DNA from: Aeromonas veronii
Lineage (GTDB): Bacteria > Pseudomonadota > Gammaproteobacteria > Enterobacterales > Aeromonadaceae
Assembly (NCBI RefSeq): GCF_040215105.1
Contig: NZ_CP157875.1
Span: 3,401,501-3,465,500, forward strand
Reading direction: 5' to 3'
Length of the DNA: 64,000 nt
Under the pieces are notes generated by a model. That model did no database searches. It had not been told where the DNA came from and was given only the letters and a program-made list of their open reading frames with translations. Position numbers and translations under genes: made by a program. Within the stretch, counting starts at the first letter, position 1. The number at the start of each line of letters is the position of its first letter. Positions 56,940 through 64,000 of the stretch are shown here, in pieces.

Positions 56940-57937
56940 TGAGAACCTGCTGGCTGGCGCTCTGCCTCTTTTCGCTCGCGGCAGGGGCGAACGTCTCTCC
57001 CGAGCGGCTGGCCGAGCTGGCCAGCCAGCAGCAGGTCCCCCTCGCGGCACTGCAGGATGCCACCGCCAAGGCCCAGCTGCGTCAGGAGATCCTCGATACC
57101 ATAGCCCGCCCCTGGGAGGCCAAACCCTGGCATCGCTACCGGCCGCTGTTCGTCACCCCCGAACGGATCCGGGACGGGCTCGCGTTCTGGCAGCGCCACG
57201 CCGCCCTGCTGACCCAGGCGGAGCAGACTTACAGGGTACCGGCACCGGTCATCGTCGCCATCATCGGTATCGAGACCTTCTATGGCCGCCAGATGGGCCG
57301 CCACTCGGTGCTCGACAGCCTCTATACCCTGGGTTTTCACTACCCGGAGCGCAGCGATTTCTTTGCCAAGGAGTTTGCCCAGCTGGTTTTGCTGGCGCGG
57401 GAAGAGAAGTGGCCGCTCACCTCATTGAAGGGCTCCTACGCCGGGGCCATGGGCATGGGGCAGTTCATGCCCTCCAGCTATCGCCACTACGCCGTCGATT
57501 TTGACGGGGATGGCAAGCGGGACCTGTTTGCCAATCCGGCTGACGCCATCGGCAGCGTGGCCAACTACTTTGCCGAACATAAATGGCGCTGGGGAGAACC
57601 CGTGGTCGAACCCGCCTTGATCGGGCTGGCGCCTGTGAGTACTCTGCTGACACCCGGCCCCGAGTTCAGCCAGCAGTGGCAGGAGCTTGCCGCCGCCGGC
57701 ATCGAACTCGCCGCCCCACCGGCCCCGGACACGCCAGTCAAGCTGCTGGCATTGGAGCAGGCGGACGGGCCCGAATACTGGGTCGCGCGCCACAATTTTT
57801 ATGTGATCACCCGCTATAACCGCAGCCCTCTCTATGCGATGGCGGTGCATCAACTCAGCCAAGCAATCCAGGACGCTTATGCATTACAGCCACAGACTTC
57901 TTCCCCTCAGCCTGACCTTGTTGCTGGCCGCCTGTAG
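56939..57937 (+). CDS. mltB: Lytic murein transglycosylase B
   Basis: Cleaves glycan strands with anhydro-muramic product. 332 residues. The catalytic Glu is residue 112 in IIGIETFYGRQMG, followed by GSYAGAMGMGQFMPSSYRHYAVDFDGDGKRDLF. The N-terminal signal ([20 protein letters not shown]) has no proper lipobox, so unlike E. coli MltB it seems to be a soluble periplasmic form. The start overlaps the rodA stop. Its 3' end overlaps rlpA by 59 bases. Confidence 0.92.
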   Translation: MRTCWLALCLFSLAAGANVSPERLAELASQQQVPLAALQDATAKAQLRQEILDTIARPWEAKPWHRYRPLFVTPERIRDGLAFWQRHAALLTQAEQTYRVPAPVIVAIIGIETFYGRQMGRHSVLDSLYTLGFHYPERSDFFAKEFAQLVLLAREEKWPLTSLKGSYAGAMGMGQFMPSSYRHYAVDFDGDGKRDLFANPADAIGSVANYFAEHKWRWGEPVVEPALIGLAPVSTLLTPGPEFSQQWQELAAAGIELAAPPAPDTPVKLLALEQADGPEYWVARHNFYVITRYNRSPLYAMAVHQLSQAIQDAYALQPQTSSPQPDLVAGRL

Positions 57938-58817
57938 CAGCCAGCCAGAGCCACAGCCCCTTCCCGAAGCGCCCGTCCAGCAGGAAAAGCCGCAAGTCAT
58001 CGAGATCCCCCAGGCCACCGGCGCCATCCCGCGCCCCGAGCCCCTGAGTGCGAGCGGCAACCGTGACTACTGGATCGGCAAGCAGAAGTACGAGGTGTGG
58101 CGCGACATCAAGCACTATCAGGAAGAGGGGACAGCCAGCTGGCTCTCCCAGGATCTGGATGGCCAGAAGACCGCCAACGGCGATTTGCAAGACAGCAAAC
58201 TGTTCAGCGCCGCCCATCGCAACCTGCCGCTGCCGAGCTATGTGCGGGTCACCAACCTCGGCAACGGGCTGGAGACGATCGTGCGCATCAACGATCGCGG
58301 CCCCTTCGGCAGCGATCGCCTCATCGACCTCTCCCACGCCGCCGCCAAGCAGCTCGACATGGTGGAAGGGGGAGAGGCCCGGGTGCGACTTGAGCTCATC
58401 AGCGACACCCCGGATCAGATGGTGGAGATGGTGCCCATGACGCCGATGCAGCCCATGCAACCGGCCGCGCAGGCCGACAATGCACTCCTGGAACCCACAC
58501 CTGCCGCACCGGCGCCCGCCCCCAAGGCCGTGCCTGCCGCGACCATCAAGCCGGTCGCCACGGCGACCACCTCGGTCACGGCGACTCAGGCCACCGGCGG
58601 TCAGGGCAAGATGATCCAGGTGCTGGCGAGCGGCTCCCAGCCCAGAGCCGAGGCCATGGGCAAGGTGATGACCCAGCGCTACGGGGTGCCCTATCAGGTG
58701 GTGGCCCATGACGCCATCTTCCGGGTCCTGCTGGGGCCGGTTGCCAGCGACCAGCAAGCCGCCCTGCTTGAGCAGATCCGCCAGGGTGGGCTGGAGCAGG
58801 CCTTTATCGTTCCCTGA
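57879..58817 (+). CDS. rlpA: Septal ring lytic transglycosylase lipoprotein RlpA
   Basis: Outer-membrane lipoprotein that cleaves denuded glycan strands at the septum. 312 residues: lipobox LLLAAC (Cys at about residue 19), Pro/Glu-rich linker, double-psi beta-barrel with EGTASWLSQDLDGQKTANG and VRINDRGPFGSDRLIDLSHAAA, an Ala/Pro linker, and a C-terminal SPOR domain (MIQVLASGSQPRAEAMGK on). The ATG at 57879 is inside mltB; it gives a clean lipoprotein signal, while the earlier in-frame ATG at 57834 does not. Confidence 0.93.
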   Translation: MHYSHRLLPLSLTLLLAACSSQPEPQPLPEAPVQQEKPQVIEIPQATGAIPRPEPLSASGNRDYWIGKQKYEVWRDIKHYQEEGTASWLSQDLDGQKTANGDLQDSKLFSAAHRNLPLPSYVRVTNLGNGLETIVRINDRGPFGSDRLIDLSHAAAKQLDMVEGGEARVRLELISDTPDQMVEMVPMTPMQPMQPAAQADNALLEPTPAAPAPAPKAVPAATIKPVATATTSVTATQATGGQGKMIQVLASGSQPRAEAMGKVMTQRYGVPYQVVAHDAIFRVLLGPVASDQQAALLEQIRQGGLEQAFIVP

Positions 58818-58822
58818 TGAGC

Positions 58823-58855
58823 GCGGCATCACGTCGTATCCCGGCGTGATGCCGC
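58823..58855 (+). terminator. Perfect 11-bp hairpin after rlpA
   Basis: GCGGCATCACG (58823-58833) pairs with CGTGATGCCGC (58845-58855). No T run follows, so it may slow or stabilise the 3' end rather than terminate. Confidence 0.45.
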
Positions 58856-58914
58856 CCATCGGGCCAGAAAATCCCGGCCAGATCGCATGTCGGGCTATGA
58901 CCGACGGGCACATC

Positions 58915-58923
58915 TGGTATAGT
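58915..58923 (+). promoter_or_regulatory. Extended -10 promoter of dacA
   Basis: TGG-TATAGT, an extended -10 element 57 bp before the dacA ATG, with no clear -35. Confidence 0.5.
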
Positions 58924-58979
58924 GAAGCCCGCTTTTTTTAACATTGGGTCTACCCCATCCAGGCACCAGGAATTTCAAG

Positions 58980-60209
58980 ATGTCCAAATTTGCCCGCTCC
59001 GTCATTCTGGCCTCCCTGTTAAGCGCCACCGCCCAGGCCAATCAGCCAGTGCCGACACCGGATTCAGCTCTGCCGTCTGCCCAGCCGGTCCCGACCCTGA
59101 ACTCCGCCCCCATGGTCGTGCCTGCCGCGCCGGAAATCGCCGCCAAGGCTCACATCCTGATCGACTACTACTCCGGTCAGGTACTGGCCGAGCAGAACGC
59201 CGAAGAGCGTCTGCCGCCCGCCAGTCTGACCAAGATGATGACCTCCTACATCATTGGCCAGGAGCTGGCCAAGGGGAACATCAAGCGTACCGACATGGTG
59301 ACCATCAGCCAGAACGCCTGGTCCAAGAACTACTCCGACTCCTCCAAGATGTTCATCGAGGTGGGCAAGCAGGTCTCCGTCGATGATCTCAACAAGGGCA
59401 TCATCATCCAGTCCGGCAACGACGCCTGCGTCGCCATGGCCGAATACCTGGCAGGCAGCACCGACTCCTTCGCCAGCCTGATGAACAGCTGGGCCGCCAA
59501 GCTCGGCATGAACGACAGCCACTTCATGAACCCCCACGGCCTGGATGCCGAAGGGCACTACAGTACCGCCCACGACATGGCGCGCCTGGGTCAGGCCCTC
59601 ATCCGCGATCTGCCGGAGGAGTACAAGATCTACGCCCAGAAGTCCTTCGTCTTCAATGGCATCACCCAGCACAACCGCAACCGTCTGCTGTGGGATCAAT
59701 CCCTGCAGGTGGATGGCATCAAGACCGGTCACGTCAGCCAGGTCGGCTACAACCTGGTCTCCTCCGCCACCAACAATGAAGGCATGCGCCTGATCGCCGT
59801 GGTGCTGGGCGCCGGCAGCGAAGCCACCCGCGCCGCCGAGAGCAAGAAGCTGCTCACCTACGGTTTCCGCTTCTTCCAGAGCCTGACCCCGTACAAGGCC
59901 GGCACCGAGCTGGTGACCCAGAAGATCTGGATGGGTGACAAGTCCGAGGTGAAACTCGGTGTGGATCAGGACGTCTCCGTACTGGTGACCCGTGGTCAGG
60001 GCAACAACCTCAAGGCCGACTTCCAGCTCGAGAGCGAGCTGAAGGCACCGCTGGCCAAGGGTCAACGCGTCGGTACCGTCTTCCTCAAGCAGGGTGACAA
60101 GGAGATCAAGCAGGTTCCCCTGGTCGCCCTGGAAGAGGTACAGGAAGGTGGCCTGATGAGTCGCCTGTGGGATTACGTGGTGTTGCTGGTTTCCAGCTGG
60201 TTCAAGTGA
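58980..60209 (+). CDS. dacA: D-alanyl-D-alanine carboxypeptidase (PBP5/6 type)
   Basis: Trims the terminal D-Ala from peptidoglycan stems. 409 residues. Signal peptide near the N-terminus (VILASLLSATAQA), then a Pro-rich spacer of about 25 residues longer than in E. coli PBP5. Active-site motifs: S82-LT-K85, SGN (IIQSGNDACVAMAE) and KTG (DGIKTGHVSQVGYN). The C-terminal amphipathic helix (SRLWDYVVLLVSSWFK) anchors it to the inner membrane. The start at 58980 follows CAGGAA. Confidence 0.96.
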   Translation: MSKFARSVILASLLSATAQANQPVPTPDSALPSAQPVPTLNSAPMVVPAAPEIAAKAHILIDYYSGQVLAEQNAEERLPPASLTKMMTSYIIGQELAKGNIKRTDMVTISQNAWSKNYSDSSKMFIEVGKQVSVDDLNKGIIIQSGNDACVAMAEYLAGSTDSFASLMNSWAAKLGMNDSHFMNPHGLDAEGHYSTAHDMARLGQALIRDLPEEYKIYAQKSFVFNGITQHNRNRLLWDQSLQVDGIKTGHVSQVGYNLVSSATNNEGMRLIAVVLGAGSEATRAAESKKLLTYGFRFFQSLTPYKAGTELVTQKIWMGDKSEVKLGVDQDVSVLVTRGQGNNLKADFQLESELKAPLAKGQRVGTVFLKQGDKEIKQVPLVALEEVQEGGLMSRLWDYVVLLVSSWFK

Positions 60210-60231
60210 TCCACGCACAATATTGACCAAA

Positions 60232-60255
60232 CAGCGGCGCCAACAGGCGCCGCTG
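60232..60255 (+). terminator. Hairpin after dacA
   Basis: CAGCGGCGCC (60232-60241) pairs with GGCGCCGCTG (60246-60255) around AACA-type loop; only TTT appears downstream. Probable but imperfect terminator. Confidence 0.5.
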
Positions 60256-60472
60256 CTGCCTTTGGCCTGTCCAACCAGTCAATAACCCTGCAAACTGCAG
60301 GTTCCGCCGACAAGGGATTTGTGGTAAAAAGCAGCACTTCCACGACTTGTCACCTCCCCCGGGCCTTGATCCCGGCGTGGGCCGTGCCCATATTGACAGG
60401 AACTGGCGGCCCCAAGGGGCCATGCAAGATCAAAGATAACGTCGCCTCGTGGACGACGAAAAAGGTGAGCAA

Positions 60473-60736
60473 ATGAATACCAAGTTTGATGAACTGCTGG
60501 AGTTCCCCTGCAAGTTCCCGTTCAAGGTGCTCGGCGTGGCCGACCCTGCCCTGCCAGACATGGTGGTCGAAGTGCTGCAGCAGCACGCTCCCGGCACCTA
60601 CAGCCCGACCGTTCAACCCAGCTCCAAGGGCAACTATCACTCGGTCCGGGTGACCGTTACCGCCCAGAGCAAGGAACACATCGAGACCATGTACGCCGCC
60701 CTTGGCAAGATTGAGCTGGTTCGCTACGTCCTGTAA
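60473..60736 (+). CDS. ybeD: YbeD/DUF493 small protein
   Basis: 87 residues, ferredoxin-like fold, the same length as E. coli Ybe[20 protein letters not shown] and [18 protein letters not shown] are nearly diagnostic. Proposed regulator near lipoate synthesis by position, function unproven. Start at 60473 after AAAAGGTGAG. Confidence 0.94.
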   Translation: MNTKFDELLEFPCKFPFKVLGVADPALPDMVVEVLQQHAPGTYSPTVQPSSKGNYHSVRVTVTAQSKEHIETMYAALGKIELVRYVL

Positions 60737-60817
60737 ATCGCCTCTCTCGCCCCGCCCAGGGGCGAGTGATTATTGCGTGTCCGGTTTTCCGGTTAAAGCG
60801 CCCGTCAGTGAGGAAAG

Positions 60818-61495
60818 ATGTCACTTCAAACGCCTGCTCAGCCAGCGCTGCTCGTCAGACAGCTTGGTCGCCGCCCCTACCAGCCGGTGTGGGATGCCAT
60901 GAAGGCTTTCACCGACAGTCGCACCCCCGATACCCCGGACGAGTTCTGGGTGGTGGAGCACGATCCCGTCTACACCCAGGGGCAGGCCGGCAAGGCCGAG
61001 CATCTGCTCGCCCCCGGTGACATTCCCGTGGTGCAGAGCGATCGCGGGGGCCAGGTGACCTATCACGGCCCGGGCCAGCTGGTGCTCTACGTGCTGGTGG
61101 ACGTGCGTCGCAGCAAGCTGACGGTACGCGAGCTGGTCACCTGCCTCGAGACCGCCATCATCAATACCCTGGCCAAGAGCGATATTTCGGCCTATGCCAA
61201 ACCGGATGCGCCGGGTGTCTATGTGAAGAATGCACAGGGGATGGAAGCCAAGCTGGCCTCCCTGGGGCTGCGTATTCGCAAGGGCTGCTCCTTCCACGGG
61301 CTGGCACTGAACGTTGACATGGACATGACCCCCTTCCTGCGCATCAACCCGTGCGGCTATGCGGGCATGAGCATGACCCAGACCAGTGCCCTCGGCGGCC
61401 CGAAGAGCGTAGCCGAGGCGCAATCCCTGCTGGTGGTGGAGCTGGCCAGGCTGATCGGCTACCAGACGATCACCAATACCGAAGCGGCGGCATGA
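60818..61495 (+). CDS. lipB: Octanoyl-ACP:protein N-octanoyltransferase
   Basis: Moves octanoate from ACP to lipoyl domains, before sulfur insertion by LipA. 225 residues. [20 protein letters not shown] is the family signature; the catalytic dyad is Lys145 ([11 protein letters not shown]) and Cys179 (INPCGYAGM). It ends [11 protein letters not shown] second, silent-site-diverged copy of QTITNTE follows at 61546, just before lipA. Confidence 0.96.
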   Translation: MSLQTPAQPALLVRQLGRRPYQPVWDAMKAFTDSRTPDTPDEFWVVEHDPVYTQGQAGKAEHLLAPGDIPVVQSDRGGQVTYHGPGQLVLYVLVDVRRSKLTVRELVTCLETAIINTLAKSDISAYAKPDAPGVYVKNAQGMEAKLASLGLRIRKGCSFHGLALNVDMDMTPFLRINPCGYAGMSMTQTSALGGPKSVAEAQSLLVVELARLIGYQTITNTEAAA

Positions 61496-61545
61496 ACAGA
61501 CCCATGCTGCGCGGTCATGAGGGCCTGGGCCCGATGACCATCAAT

Positions 61546-61578
61546 CAGACAATAACAAACACCGAGAGTGAATCATGA
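61546..61578 (+). pseudogene. Partial second copy of the lipB 3' end, joined to the lipA start
   Basis: 61546-61578 encodes [10 protein letters not shown] and stop. lipB ends [10 protein letters not shown] and stop (61463-61495). The seven shared codons differ at five third positions (ACG/ACA, ATC/ATA, ACC/ACA, AAT/AAC, GAA/GAG) and nowhere else. Its TGA overlaps the lipA ATG (ATGA), and its GAGAGTGA serves as the lipA ribosome site. This looks like the older lipB tail, kept because lipA depends on it. Confidence 0.75.
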
Positions 61579-62540
61579 GCAAACCCGTTCGTATGGAGCC
61601 GGGCGTCAAGCTGCGCGATGGCGACAAGATGGCCCTGATCCCGGTGAAATTCATGCCGGATCCCGACGAAGAAGTGCTGCGCAAGCCGGACTGGATGCGG
61701 ATCAAGCTGCCGCCGTCCAGCCAGAAAATCGAGCACATCAAGAGCACCCTGCGCAAGAACAAGCTGCACTCGGTGTGTGAAGAGGCCTCCTGCCCCAACC
61801 TGGCGGAGTGCTTCAACCACGGCACCGCCACCTTCATGATCATGGGCGCCATCTGTACCCGTCGCTGCCCCTTCTGCGACGTCGCCCACGGTCGCCCGCT
61901 GGCGCTGGATCCCGATGAGCCGAAGAAGCTGGCACTGACCATCAAGGAGATGGGCCTCAAGTACGTGGTGATCACCTCGGTGGACCGCGATGACTTGCGT
62001 GACGGCGGTGCCCAGCACTTCGCCGACTGCATCAAGCAGATCCGCGAGCACAGCCCCCAGACCCGCATCGAGATCCTGACCCCGGACTTCCGTGGCCGGA
62101 TGGAGCAGGCGCTGGAGGTATTCCGCGAGACCCCGCCGGACGTCTTCAACCACAACCTGGAAACCGCCCCGCGCATGTACCGGGTCGCCCGCCCGGGCGC
62201 CGACTACAAGTGGTCCCTGGAGCTCTTGCGTCGCATCAAGGAGATGCACCCCCATGTGCCGACCAAGTCCGGCGTCATGATGGGTCTGGGTGAGACCAAC
62301 GAGGAGATAGTGCAGGTGCTGACCGACCTGCGCGAGCACGGCGTCAATATGCTGACCCTGGGCCAGTATCTGCAGCCGAGCCGTCACCACCTGCCGGTCA
62401 AGCGCTACGTGCCGCCCGCAGAGTTCGACGAGCTCAAAGAGGTCGCCATGGGGCTGGGCTTCTCCCACGCCGCCTGTGGCCCCTTCGTGCGCTCCTCCTA
62501 TCACGCGGATCTGCAAGCCAAGGGCGAAGAGGTCAAATAA
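61575..62540 (+). CDS. lipA: Lipoyl synthase
   Basis: Radical SAM enzyme that inserts two sulfurs into octanoyl-lysine. 321 residues, the E. coli length. Auxiliary cluster Cys68, Cys73 and Cys79 ([12 protein letters not shown]), radical SAM motif C94-TRR-C98-PF-C101, and the C-terminal RSSYHAD with the Ser ligand. Start at 61575, overlapping the stop of the lipB echo. Closed by a strong terminator. Confidence 0.97.
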   Translation: MSKPVRMEPGVKLRDGDKMALIPVKFMPDPDEEVLRKPDWMRIKLPPSSQKIEHIKSTLRKNKLHSVCEEASCPNLAECFNHGTATFMIMGAICTRRCPFCDVAHGRPLALDPDEPKKLALTIKEMGLKYVVITSVDRDDLRDGGAQHFADCIKQIREHSPQTRIEILTPDFRGRMEQALEVFRETPPDVFNHNLETAPRMYRVARPGADYKWSLELLRRIKEMHPHVPTKSGVMMGLGETNEEIVQVLTDLREHGVNMLTLGQYLQPSRHHLPVKRYVPPAEFDELKEVAMGLGFSHAACGPFVRSSYHADLQAKGEEVK

Positions 62541-62571
62541 CCTCTCACGCCAGGGGAGCACTCCCCATGAT

Positions 62572-62600
62572 AAAAAAGAGCGCCTTATGGCGCTCTTTTT
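62572..62600 (+). terminator. Rho-independent terminator of lipA
   Basis: AAAAGAGCGCC (62574-62584) pairs with GGCGCTCTTTT (62589-62599), then T. A small GGGGAG/CTCCCC hairpin lies just before. Confidence 0.92.
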
Positions 62601-62696
62601 CATTGAGGACTTCGGACTTGGCACTCCCGTCCCCCTTGGCGGGTGCCGGGTTCCGGGGTTAAGGTAGCGACTCCTTTTCTTTGAGCGAGGCACAGG

Positions 62697-63203
62697 ATGC
62701 CCATCCCTATCGTTCATCTGATCCCCATGAGTGAGGCGGATTTCCCCGCCTATCGCGACTACTTCATCGACGACTACGCCCAGGATCTCGCCAGCAATCA
62801 CAGGTTGTCCCTCGCAGAAGCCCATCAGCAGGCCGGGGACGCTTTGCAACAGTACCTGCCGCAAGGTGCCGCCACGCCGGGCGAGAGCCTGCTCTGCATC
62901 ATCCCTGTCAGTGACAGTGCCGAGAGCGCTATCGCATCGACAGCGACCATCGCCGGCTATCTCTGGCACCGCATCGACACCGCCGCTCACACCACCTTTA
63001 TCTATGACTTCTACATACTGCCAACTCATCGCAAACTGGGGTATGGCAAGGCCGCCATGGCGGCACTGGAGGCCGAGTTGAAGCGCCTTGGCATCAGCCT
63101 GATCAAGCTGAGGGTCGCTTATGACAACCCCAGAGCCAGGGCGCTCTACCAGGAGATTGGCTTTCACATCACGGGTTACAACATGGCCAAGACTCTGAGT
63201 TGA
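62697..63203 (+). CDS. GNAT-family N-acetyltransferase
   Basis: 168 residues. The acetyl-CoA-binding segment is LPTHRKLGYGKAAMAALEAELK (RxxGxG/A pattern as RKLGYGK), preceded by a long beta strand (TTFIYDFYI). NPRARALYQEIGFHITGYNM is the typical C-terminal motif. Substrate unknown. It stands alone between the lipA terminator and a bidirectional terminator shared with recJ. Confidence 0.87.
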   Translation: MPIPIVHLIPMSEADFPAYRDYFIDDYAQDLASNHRLSLAEAHQQAGDALQQYLPQGAATPGESLLCIIPVSDSAESAIASTATIAGYLWHRIDTAAHTTFIYDFYILPTHRKLGYGKAAMAALEAELKRLGISLIKLRVAYDNPRARALYQEIGFHITGYNMAKTLS

Positions 63204-63342
63204 TGGCCCCCGCCATCCACTCTCTTTCGTCATGTCATGGTGAGCCGACGCTCACAGCGAGACCCAGTCAAAGACGTGAAGCCCAGCGACATCAGCCCCG
63301 CCACGGATAGACAGGTCAGCCCGGTCTAGCCATTTCCCATAA

Positions 63343-63372
63343 CAAAACGGCCACCCAGGGGTGGCCGTTTTG
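63343..63372. terminator. Bidirectional terminator between the GNAT gene and recJ
   Basis: CAAAACGGCCACCC (63343-63356) pairs with GGGTGGCCGTTTTG (63359-63372), two-base loop. Confidence 0.9.
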
Positions 63373-63398
63373 CGAGAAGTGCATTGAACTGACGACGA

Positions 63399-64000
63399 CT
63401 AGCTGCCGGCGGCTTCCAGATGCTCCACCAGCAGTTGCACGCTGCGATTGCCCCGCCACTCGTTCACATCGAGGCGATAGACCAGCCGCACCCGCTTCAC
63501 CGACGCATCGGGCCAGCGTTTGAGATCGACCCCGAAGGCGATGGCATCCACCGCGTGGCCGGAGTCCGTGGTCAGCATCATCTTGAGGTGCTTCTCCCCC
63601 ACCAGCCGCTGCTGTACCAGCACGAATTCACCGTCGAACAACGGTTCGGGGAAGGCCTGTCCCCAGGGGCCGGAGGCACGGATGAGCTCCGCCAGCTCCA
63701 GGCTCAGTTCATCGGAGAGCAGCTCGCCATCGGTGAGCAGTACCCCGGTCAGCAGCTCCGGGGTCACCAGCTCGCCGATGATGGCCTCGAAGGCGCGGCC
63801 AAAGGCCTCGACATTGGCCTTGGGCAGGGTCAGCCCCGCCGCCATGGCGTGGCCGCCGAACTTGCCCATCAGGCCGGGATGGCGAGTATCGAGCAGCTCC
63901 AGCGCGTCGCGCAGGTGCACACCCGGGATGGAGCGCCCCGACCCCTTGAGCTCGCTATCGCTGCTCTCGGCGAAGGCGATCACCGGTCGGTAGTACTTCT
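63399..64000 (-). CDS. recJ: Single-stranded-DNA exonuclease RecJ, C-terminal part
   Basis: 5'-3' ssDNA exonuclease of recombination and mismatch repair; the gene runs off the right edge, so only about 200 C-terminal residues are seen. RPVIAFAESSDSELKGSGRSIPG, the DHHA1 motif GKFGGHAMAAGLTL and GPWGQAFPEPLFDGEF are characteristic, followed by the OB-like C-terminal domain. The reading frame continues to base 64000 (KYYRPVIAF), so the fragment is incomplete rather than truncated in the genome. Confidence 0.9.
   Translation of the reverse strand, partial: KYYRPVIAFAESSDSELKGSGRSIPGVHLRDALELLDTRHPGLMGKFGGHAMAAGLTLPKANVEAFGRAFEAIIGELVTPELLTGVLLTDGELLSDELSLELAELIRASGPWGQAFPEPLFDGEFVLVQQRLVGEKHLKMMLTTDSGHAVDAIAFGVDLKRWPDASVKRVRLVYRLDVNEWRGNRSVQLLVEHLEAAGS

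Noticed and set aside
58922..59386. Open frame overlapping the start of dacA in another phase
   Set aside because: Shadow of dacA; no family resemblance and dacA has all penicillin-binding motifs from 58980.
60393..60430. TTGACA at 60393 as the -35 of a ybeD promoter
   Set aside because: No acceptable -10 element at 15-19 bases; the spacer instead contains a GGCCCC/GGGGCC hairpin.

Overview
The window looks like chromosomal DNA of a gammaproteobacterium, most probably Aeromonas or a close relative. It is GC-rich with short intergenic gaps. The protein content is typical (frdABCD, the ubiF/miaB-ybeZ-ybeY-corC-lnt block, the leuS-lptE-holA-nadD / rsfS-rlmH-mrdA-rodA-mltB-rlpA-dacA-ybeD-lipB-lipA block), and EF-P is of the arginine type with its partner EarP. 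The genus is an inference from gene order and protein resemblance, not a database result. I saw no rRNA, tRNA, CRISPR array, insertion sequence or intact mobile element.

Layout. 53-5752 (minus): a five-gene chaperone-usher pilus operon (pilin, chaperone, usher, second chaperone, two-domain tip adhesin). 6005-14417: an M23 peptidase, a MATE exporter, a large MscK/MscM-type channel, a glycerophosphodiesterase and a dCache chemoreceptor. 14865-19662: fumarate reductase frdABCD and the yjiHG membrane pair, each behind an FNR-like box. 19733-24942: a YcaQ-type glycosylase, a methyltransferase, then an SDR-response regulator-histidine kinase operon behind a PmrA/QseB-like operator. 24988-31620: a retropepsin-like protein, guaC, earP, efp, yjdF, a DUF3530 protein and a 2-hydroxyacid dehydrogenase. 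31674-39849: accessory genes (glycine-zipper protein, two diguanylate cyclases, nitroreductase, HAD phosphatase with a coupled small protein, LysR regulator, cold-shock/Excalibur fusion, isochorismatase-fold protein). 40002-62540: housekeeping clusters for ubiquinone, tRNA and rRNA modification, lipoprotein acylation, LPS export, replication, NAD, cell-wall elongation and lipoate. 62697-64000: a GNAT enzyme and the 3' part of recJ.

Themes. (1) Anaerobic control: TTGAT-N4-ATCAA boxes stand about 68-72 bp before the start codons of frdA, yjiH and a diguanylate cyclase, each with a plausible -10 element near the class II distance. (2) Gene-end echoes: guaC, rlmH and lipB are each followed by a short second copy of their own 3' end that keeps the same peptide ending through mostly synonymous changes. 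This pattern is the most unusual thing in the window and suggests junctions left by allele replacement or past integration at gene ends. (3) Translational coupling by ATGA-type or longer overlaps is common.
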